This document shows, in pieces, positions 46,516 to 52,646 of a stretch of DNA of 52,646 nucleotides. The notes under the pieces were generated by a model. The model was given only the letters and a program-made list of their open reading frames with translations, did no database searches and was not told where the DNA came from. The translations under genes were made by a program, and so were the position numbers. Position 1 is the first letter of the stretch; every line of letters begins with the position of its first letter. This DNA comes from Synechococcales cyanobacterium CRU_2_2 (GTDB lineage Bacteria > Cyanobacteriota > Cyanobacteriia > PCC-9006 > JAAUQQ01), in assembly GCA_012034805.1 (NCBI GenBank), contig JAAUOP010000019.1:1-52646 (forward strand). The letters run 5' to 3'.

Positions 46516-47574
46516 ATGACCCCCTTAATCTTGCACCCGCAAGGCACGCCAACGTGTCCTCGGGCGACGCCGCGCCAGCTCTATATTGCGTGGGTTCCCT
46601 TCCAGCGACGAGCTGTGGCGATGGAGGCAGACTTCGGCTACGCTCTGCACCACATTGGCGTGAGCTTTCGGTCACGGGTGCTTCGTCCGCTAGAGTACCT
46701 GCTGAAGGCTTGGCAGACCCTGGCGCTGCTGCTTCGCGATCGCCCCCAAGTTCTCTGGATTCAGATGCCGCCCGCGCCGCTGCTCTATTTGGCCTTTGTC
46801 TATCGTCAGTTGTTTCAGCAAGATTTAAAAATCATCGCAGACTGCCACAACGCGACCTTTCGCCGACCTTGGATTGAGTTTCCAGGGGTGATTTGGCTAT
46901 TTAATCGCTGTGAGGGTGTGGTTGTACACAATCCGTTTGTGGAAGAACAGGCGCTGGCTCTGGGGATTGAGGCTGCGGTGCTTAGGGTTTTGCGCGATCG
47001 CACCCTGACTCCAACCCCGGCGACGCTATCTGCCGCCACCACCTCCACTTCAGAACGAGTCGCCGACCCGCGTCCCTGGGTGTTGGTTCCCTGTTCGTTT
47101 AATGCGGATGAGCCCATTGCAGAACTGTTTCAGGCCGCTCGTCTGGCCCCAGACCTGACGTTTGTGCTCACGGGTAACACCCGCCGCGCCCAGGGGCGGC
47201 ATTGTCTAGATGACCTGCCAAAGAATATTCGGCTGGCTGGATTTGTCCCTGAAGCCGAGTTTAATGCACTGTTGGCCAGTGCCGATGCGGTCGTGGGGCT
47301 GACCAAACTGGAAGGCATTCAGCTCAGTGTTGCCAACGAGGCGCTGAGCTATGGCCAGCCGATGGTGCTCTCCAATACGAAACTGCTGCAGGCGTTCTTT
47401 CCCCAAGGTGCGGTCTACGTTGATCCGCTGGATGGGGCTGCGATCGCCCAAGGGTGCTACACCGCGATCGCCAACGCCGAGTCGCTGCGCCGTTCGGTTG
47501 TGGCGCTACGGCAAGCGGTGGAAGCCCAGTGGCAGCAGCAGGCCGAACCCATTCATCGGTTGCTTGAATCGTGA
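46516..47574 (+). CDS. Glycosyltransferase, group 1-like (GT-B fold)
   Basis: Contains RQLYIAWVPFQRRAVAMEAD and VLWIQMPPAPLLYLAFVYRQ at the N-terminus and, in the second half, FVLTGNTRRAQGRHCLDDLP, ASADAVVGLTKLEGIQLSVA and NEALSYGQPMVLSNTKLLQ, the acceptor of the nucleotide sugar in GT4-like enzymes. 352 residues. Part of the polysaccharide locus. Confidence 0.82.
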   Translation: MTPLILHPQGTPTCPRATPRQLYIAWVPFQRRAVAMEADFGYALHHIGVSFRSRVLRPLEYLLKAWQTLALLLRDRPQVLWIQMPPAPLLYLAFVYRQLFQQDLKIIADCHNATFRRPWIEFPGVIWLFNRCEGVVVHNPFVEEQALALGIEAAVLRVLRDRTLTPTPATLSAATTSTSERVADPRPWVLVPCSFNADEPIAELFQAARLAPDLTFVLTGNTRRAQGRHCLDDLPKNIRLAGFVPEAEFNALLASADAVVGLTKLEGIQLSVANEALSYGQPMVLSNTKLLQAFFPQGAVYVDPLDGAAIAQGCYTAIANAESLRRSVVALRQAVEAQWQQQAEPIHRLLES

Positions 47575-47686
47575 AAATCGTGAAGGCGGATTCGATTCAA
47601 GGCTCAGGTCTGGATCACTGATACCTTCACAGTTGTTGCAACAATTATTTCCCTCCTCATCGCTGCCTTACTCACCGCAGGTATGT

Positions 47687-49002
47687 ATGTCATCGCTGCT
47701 CAAAGCTTTCGAAAAGTTTTATACGGTTTTGGCGCTGGTGTTCTACTCCGGTGGCCCGATTACCGTGTTGGTGACCGGCGGATTTAGCCAGGGAGAAGCG
47801 GGCTCGGCTGTCACGGAAAACCCAATTATGCGCACTATTTATCTGGCCAGTACGGTGCTATTTACTTTTTTGCTGGTGGCGCGCTGGAAACAGACACTGC
47901 GAATCGTGCTGCGCGATCGCTTCACCATTTTACTGGCGCTGTTTGCCTTTGCCTCGATCCTTTGGTCGAGTGCTCCCGAGGCCAGCTATGTTCGATCAGT
48001 GGGTCTGCTTGGAGCGACGATATTTGGAATTTATCTCGTCACCCAATACACGCTCAAAGAGCAAATTGTGGTGACAGCCTGGGCATTTGGGTTGATTATC
48101 ATTTTGAGTATTGTCTACGCTGTTTTTTTGCCTCAATATGGCATTATGGGCGGCGTCCACAATGGTGATTGGCGTGGGATTTACACCCATAAAAACACCT
48201 TAGGAATGCGCATGGTGTTATCGGCGGCCACCTTCTTGGTGCTGTTGCTCGATTCCAAACGTCCCTCGCTTTTTCCGGCCCTCGGGCTGATGGCTTCCGC
48301 CGCGCTGATTGCGCTCTGTACCTCAAAAGGAGCCATGGTGACGTTAACGGTTGTGATCGGAACTGCAATGGTTTGCCAGATGCTGCGGTGGCAGTTTCGC
48401 TATCTCGTACCCCTGCTATTGGGCAGTGTCACAGTAGCCTCAGTGAGTATTGCTTGGGCTCTGGGGAATTTGGAGCGATCGCCACATTCCTCAACAAAGA
48501 CATCACCCTGACAGGGCGCACCGATATCTGGAAACTGGTGGTGGATGTGATCCACAAGAAGCCTTGGCTTGGCTACGGCTACGATGCATTTTGGAGCCAG
48601 GGATTGAAGGGAGATGCCGCCTATGTTTGGCGTGCATTCCTTTGGGAAGCACCCCATTCTCACAATGGTTTCCTCGATATTTGGGTGCAGCTCGGATTTG
48701 TGGGATTAGCCCTTTTGCTCTTGGGACTTTATTTTCATTTCTTCCATAGTTTAATTCAGCTGCGCTACACGACTGAGCCAGAGTATCTCTGGCCGGTGCT
48801 CCTGTTGGTTTATTGCGTCTTCAACAACTTGACAGAAACGACGTTTCTACGGTCTAACGACTTGCTCTGGGTGCTCTATGTGGCAACTACGCTCCAGGGC
48901 TATATCACCGTTATGCGGCCCCAGTCTAGCTCTATAGTTTCTCTCCATTTTACGAGTCATTCTGCATCTGGATATTCTGCATCTCGTCCTCTTGCTGATT
49001 GA
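47687..49002 (+). CDS. O-antigen ligase/polymerase-like membrane protein, one-base frameshift
   Basis: Wzy/RfaL/ExoQ-type polytopic protein that polymerises or attaches glycan. About ten membrane segments, with the conserved loop GDWRGIYTHKNTLGMRMVLS and LGYGYDAFWSQG, then APHSHNGFLDIWVQLGFVGL. The start MSSLLKAFEKFYTV is chosen. The frame shifts at G4 48463-48466: a fifth G gives ALGEFGAIATFLNKD and 438 residues. No periplasmic wzy substrate can be named. Confidence 0.85.
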
Positions 49003-49045
49003 TATTTGCATCGCGTTCGATTCTCATTTCTCAGGTTTTATTGGC

Positions 49046-50359
49046 ATGTTCTCCACACTCAGCGTAAAACTAAAACAAGCAATACAGGTCAAGTTACAAA
49101 GCGCAACTTTGAGGGGCGGGCTGTGGATTTTTGCCTCGCGCTTAGGACGCAATGCCCTCCAGGCAGTTTATTTTGTGCTAATCGCCCGCTCTTTAGGTGC
49201 TGAGCAGTACGGTACTTTTGTGGGCGTGGCATCCCTCGTCAAAATTTTGCTACCCTTTGCGGCTTGGGGCTCTGGGGAAATCTTGATGAAACATGTCTCT
49301 CGCCACCCAGAACTATTTAGTGCTTACTGGGGCAATGCCCTGGTGATGACCGCAGCCTTTAGCACGGCTTGCATGACCCTGCTGATTGGTTGTTCTGATC
49401 TGGTTTTACCGTCCTCCGCCACCTTAGGGCTGATTGTCTGTGTCGGATTAGCAGACCTCGTTTTTTCCAGAATCTTAGAAATCACGTTGTCGGCTTTTAT
49501 GGCGGTGGAACTCCATCATCTGAACGCCCAACTGCATGTTTTGCTGACCCTCAATAGTGTGATTGCCGCAATCTGTTTGGCGGTGTTTGTACCTGAGCCG
49601 AATGTGACGGCTTGGGGCGGGCTGTATTTGATGAGTCGGGTGGTGACGCTGGCGATCGCCCTCATCCTCGTCCATCGCACCTTGGGTAAACCCAAGCCTG
49701 CACTCAAATGGATTGCACCGGAATTGGCCGATGGCTTCTACTTCTCGGTAGATTTCTCGGCCTACACGCTCTCGAATGATTTAGACAAAACCATGCTGGC
49801 CCGTATCGGTACTTTACAGGCAGCGGGCTTGTACGCGGCAGCTTATCGCATCATTGACGTGGCACTCACGCCAATTATGTCCTTGACAGCGGTGGCCTAT
49901 GCCAAATTCTTCCGGGCCGGAGCCAATGGTATGCAAGGCAGTGTCGGCGTCGCAAAAAAATTTGTACCCCTCGCTGCCACCTACGGTTTGGTCGCGAGTG
50001 TGGGAATTTGTTTGGTGGCTCCCCTTGCCAGTTTCATCCTGGGCTCGGAGTATGACGGTGTGGTCGAAGCGATTCGTTGGTTGTCACCACTGTTATTTTT
50101 GCGTTCGATTCAGAGCTTTGCCGCAGACACGCTGACCGGAGCTGGGCTCCAGGGTATTCGTACTGTGCTGCAGGTCAGCGTTGCACTGCTGAACGGTGTG
50201 GGTAATTTTTTCTTGATTCCTTTGTTTTCTTGGAAGGGTGCGGTTTGGGCCAGTCTAGTATCGGATGGTCTACTCGTATGTGGGATGTGGCTGTTGGTGT
50301 TTTTATTTTATCGCCAGGAGATGTCTGAGCGGCAAGCGTTGGGCTCTGCGCAATCATGA
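49046..50359 (+). CDS. Wzx-type lipid-linked oligosaccharide flippase
   Basis: MOP-superfamily exporter (polysaccharide synthase/flippase) with about 12 membrane segments. Evidence: LRGGLWIFASRLGRNALQAV and LIARSLGAEQYGTFVGVASL at the start, ANDLDKTMLARIG-like SNDLDKTMLARIGTLQAAGL in the middle, and FFLIPLFSWKGAVWASLVSD near the end, all typical. ATG at 49046 chosen; a TTG at 48992 overlaps the previous gene's end. 437 residues. Last gene of the locus. Confidence 0.88.
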   Translation: MFSTLSVKLKQAIQVKLQSATLRGGLWIFASRLGRNALQAVYFVLIARSLGAEQYGTFVGVASLVKILLPFAAWGSGEILMKHVSRHPELFSAYWGNALVMTAAFSTACMTLLIGCSDLVLPSSATLGLIVCVGLADLVFSRILEITLSAFMAVELHHLNAQLHVLLTLNSVIAAICLAVFVPEPNVTAWGGLYLMSRVVTLAIALILVHRTLGKPKPALKWIAPELADGFYFSVDFSAYTLSNDLDKTMLARIGTLQAAGLYAAAYRIIDVALTPIMSLTAVAYAKFFRAGANGMQGSVGVAKKFVPLAATYGLVASVGICLVAPLASFILGSEYDGVVEAIRWLSPLLFLRSIQSFAADTLTGAGLQGIRTVLQVSVALLNGVGNFFLIPLFSWKGAVWASLVSDGLLVCGMWLLVFLFYRQEMSERQALGSAQS

Positions 50360-50421
50360 AGCTGTGTGGATCTTGAAACTGCATTGATCTGACTGACGTT
50401 CAAACAATGGGTGGTCAGCGA

Positions 50422-51351
50422 TCAAAACTGGAACGGTTGTCCTTCTTTGCCCAACACCTCAGCTGCAACCTCAACACCGCTAACTTGGGCCGCAAAATAC
50501 TGCACGGCCTGGGCCAGGTTTTCGGCAATGCCGACATCGAGAAACTCTCCGTCGGGGAAAGGCATGGCTTGCACGTGGAGACCAGCGGCGATCGCCCTCT
50601 GAATCACATCCCCAATCGGCAATTCTCGTTCGGGCATCGCCCCCGTCGATGCGTAGGCGCACAAAACCGGCGCAACCTGCTCATGCAAAAACTGCGTGAA
50701 GCTCGGAGCCCAGACCGCCGCACACCAAATATGAGCCAGGTCAGTCTGCTCGGGCTTTTCCAAAATTTGCTGGACGCGCCCGATCGCGTCAAACCCGACT
50801 CTACCACCGACTTGGCCCGCTTTTGCTGGGACGAGGGCCAAAACAACATCGGCTCCGGTTTTTGTTTGATGACTCAGCAGTTGCTGAAACATCTCTGGCG
50901 GAGAAAACAAAATATCCGGAAATCCCAGAGCAATGCGCGCCTGGCTCACAAAGGGATAGGCTTGGTCAAGGGTATAGGGAACCCCGAAGGGAACACCCAG
51001 AATCAAATAGCCCAGGTCAAGACCCAGCTGAGACCCGTTGCCGAAGTAGGCGGGGATATCCCATTTGTCCGATCGCACAATCCAGAACAGCTTGCGAATC
51101 CCTGCCGATCGCATCCGTTCCAACAAATACTGACCCACAACCTTGGGGCGAAGTCCCTCGGGTAAGTGTTGAAACCCAATGGGGTATAGCTCTTTGCTCA
51201 TGGGCAGCGGTGAAAGCCGAGTAGCGCGGCCTCCGGCGGGAATCAGGCCGATCACATCAGCGCCAGACGTGGGGGAATTGGGCGCGATTGGCTGTGCCAA
51301 GCTCCGCAGGATCGCATCTGGGATTGGCTGGAAATTGGACAGGTCTGTCAT
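50422..51351 (-). CDS. Sugar-phosphate nucleotidyltransferase-like protein
   Basis: The signature GLIPAGGRATRLSPLPMSKE is the NTP-transferase G-x-G-x-R-x-x-K-like loop, followed by ELYPIGF. PFGVPYTLDQAYPFV and PIGDVIQRAIAAGLHVQAMP fit the NTP_transferase fold (GlmU/RmlA-like). 309 residues. It may supply a nucleotide sugar for the nearby polysaccharide, but its substrate is unknown. 48 bases separate it from the LysM gene upstream on the same strand. Confidence 0.8.
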   Translation of the reverse strand: MTDLSNFQPIPDAILRSLAQPIAPNSPTSGADVIGLIPAGGRATRLSPLPMSKELYPIGFQHLPEGLRPKVVGQYLLERMRSAGIRKLFWIVRSDKWDIPAYFGNGSQLGLDLGYLILGVPFGVPYTLDQAYPFVSQARIALGFPDILFSPPEMFQQLLSHQTKTGADVVLALVPAKAGQVGGRVGFDAIGRVQQILEKPEQTDLAHIWCAAVWAPSFTQFLHEQVAPVLCAYASTGAMPERELPIGDVIQRAIAAGLHVQAMPFPDGEFLDVGIAENLAQAVQYFAAQVSGVEVAAEVLGKEGQPFQF

Positions 51352-51399
51352 ACAGCTCTCGGTTGAGGTTGGCGAAACAAAAATAACCCCATCCCATCC

Positions 51400-52646
51400 C
51401 TAACCTCGCCGCAAAGCCCGGTTGGAAACGAACGAACCCCGCTGATTCGACAAATTGCCCGCCGCCACCTGCCGACGGATGCGATCGCCCCGTGTCTTTG
51501 CATGGGTCATGGGCTTGGTGCCGTAGGTTTCCCGCACCTTGAGGTAGCGATCGAGCACCCGCTGTTCTTCCGCTGTGCTCGCTTGCGCCAAATCCTGGGG
51601 GGCTAAACCGAGTTGCCACATCGCCTCAGCCAAACCGGGTGCCACGTAGGCTGGACGATTGATATGGTTATCGAGCAACAGCGCGACACCCAGTTCTGAG
51701 GTAATCAGCCGCGACAACGAATAGCCATCGAGGCTGCTTTGCTTGACAAAATAAAATGTATCGAGGCGAGTCACGGCATGGAGCACTTCCGCCGCCTGCA
51801 CCATGGGATCCGAGCCTGCGATCGCAAACCGATAGGCCCAGATCGGTTGCCGCAAAATCGTCTTTTGGTAATCGCTAATTAGCCGCGTGCCGTGGAGCGA
51901 GAGCCATCCTCGCACGCCGTCTGTGCCGTCTACGTCGAGGCCAAACTGCTGAAAATAGTGCTGAAACTCCTCGGGAGAACGACGCTTGAGTTGTGTAAGC
52001 AATTCGCCCAGTTCCCCTGGCAACTCTGGGCTGCCCGCAGTCCACTGGAACATGCCAAAACTCAGGTATTGGCTATCCCAGGTATTGACGGCATCCAGAT
52101 AGCCTTCATTTTCGGCAGCGGCGGCGATCGCACGCATCTCCGAGTTGCTCAGCCGCAGACCGGCTAGGAGCGATCGCGCCTCTGCAATAAAGCTTTGGGG
52201 CGTCTGGGTTCCCCGTCGATACAATCCCTTCTGGTAGGCGACACCCACGGCTTCTTTGCGAGCCTGTTTGAGCCAGGTGGCAAAAATATTGTCCTGCTCT
52301 TGGGTAAATTTGACGCCCTCTCGGGTGACCTTTTGTTTGACATTGCCGAGCAACGGCGCGACTTCTAGCGGCCCCTGCTCACCCACCGGAATGCGCAACA
52401 CCATGCCGACAGACAGTTTACTCGGGTCGGCAATGCCGTTGAGGATACCAATCTCGGGCCAGCGTTTGGGGTCGCCCAGGGTCTTTTCGGCAATTTTGCT
52501 CAGACTGTCTCCCGCTTGCACGGTATAACGAAATTCCGAAGGCAAGACACCTGATGGTGGGACAACAGCCGGCGGCTTTGTCCCTGATGGTTTGGCTGCT
52601 GACGGCTGGGTTGCAGGGGGCTTAACGACGGGGGGCTTAGCGACGG
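51400..52646 (-). CDS. LysM and lysozyme-like protein, 5' end beyond the window
   Basis: Minus-strand gene running off the right edge. The frame stays open to the edge: a Pro/Lys-rich linker (AKPPVVKPPATQP) is followed by a LysM domain (YTVQAGDSLSKIAEKTLGDP, ending VGMVLRIPV). A lysozyme-like domain follows with EAENEG-type AAAENEGYLDAVNTWDSQYL and SFGMFQWTAGSPELPGEL, then a helical tail. Probably a peptidoglycan hydrolase or wall-binding protein; the catalytic Glu (AENEG) is a guess. A start TTG at 52545 is not the true start. Confidence 0.75.
   Translation of the reverse strand, partial: VAKPPVVKPPATQPSAAKPSGTKPPAVVPPSGVLPSEFRYTVQAGDSLSKIAEKTLGDPKRWPEIGILNGIADPSKLSVGMVLRIPVGEQGPLEVAPLLGNVKQKVTREGVKFTQEQDNIFATWLKQARKEAVGVAYQKGLYRRGTQTPQSFIAEARSLLAGLRLSNSEMRAIAAAAENEGYLDAVNTWDSQYLSFGMFQWTAGSPELPGELGELLTQLKRRSPEEFQHYFQQFGLDVDGTDGVRGWLSLHGTRLISDYQKTILRQPIWAYRFAIAGSDPMVQAAEVLHAVTRLDTFYFVKQSSLDGYSLSRLITSELGVALLLDNHINRPAYVAPGLAEAMWQLGLAPQDLAQASTAEEQRVLDRYLKVRETYGTKPMTHAKTRGDRIRRQVAAGNLSNQRGSFVSNRALRRG

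Overview
The window is cyanobacterial chromosome. It encodes allophycocyanin alpha-B (apcD), Ycf34, plastocyanin (petE), a CrtR-type beta-carotene hydroxylase, a plastid-lipid-associated (PAP/fibrillin) protein, a glycogen-pathway glgC and a zinc-ribbon/pentapeptide-repeat Ser/Thr kinase. The HIP1 octamer GCGATCGC, typical of many cyanobacteria, is scattered throughout. I cannot assign a genus. There are no insertion sequences, CRISPR arrays, prophage genes or rRNA; the only RNA gene I can support is a tRNA-Leu(UAG).

Layout. 1-9194 is housekeeping: glgC (5' end cut by the window), a DnaJ/CbpA-like chaperone, a DUF218/YdcF protein, tsaB, ycf34, apcD, rlmD and pheT. 9195-18000 holds the kinase, convergent moeA, the rpmG-rpsR pair with a good terminator, an RNase II/R-family exonuclease, a RodZ-like HTH membrane protein and murG. 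18194-26288 is richer in lineage-specific genes: exported proteins, a signal peptidase I with an extra multi-membrane N-terminus, a TerB-like/Mo-nitrogenase-C-terminus protein, a repeat-bearing hypothetical directly before a cytosine deaminase, and an anchored helical protein. 26338-39727 holds purB, petE, type II NADH dehydrogenase, a peptidoglycan-binding/membrane/HEAT-repeat protein, an EamA transporter, sppA, aroH, crtR, tRNA-Leu, PAP/fibrillin, DUF3134, mraY and a TetR regulator. 40731-50359 is a polysaccharide synthesis and export locus: a Wzz-type chain-length protein without kinase domain, GT4, Alg14/Alg13-like pair, GT2, another glycosyltransferase, O-antigen ligase/polymerase and Wzx flippase. 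A convergent sugar nucleotidyltransferase and LysM lysozyme-like gene close the window.

Two global signals stand out. First, eight conserved genes (glgC, rlmD, the gene at 25213, purB, sppA, a GT4, a GT2 and the O-antigen ligase) are each split by what looks like exactly one missing base, nearly always in a homopolymer. Restoring one base gives full-length proteins, so I read these as homopolymer undercalls in the assembly rather than real gene loss. Second, short tandem repeats of 12-19 bp and 2-6 copies occur at about 18 places. Those inside genes have 12- or 15-bp periods and keep the frame; those between genes have periods of 12, 13, 14, 15, 17, 18 and 19. This looks like a genome-wide habit of small tandem duplication, several of them directly upstream of genes.
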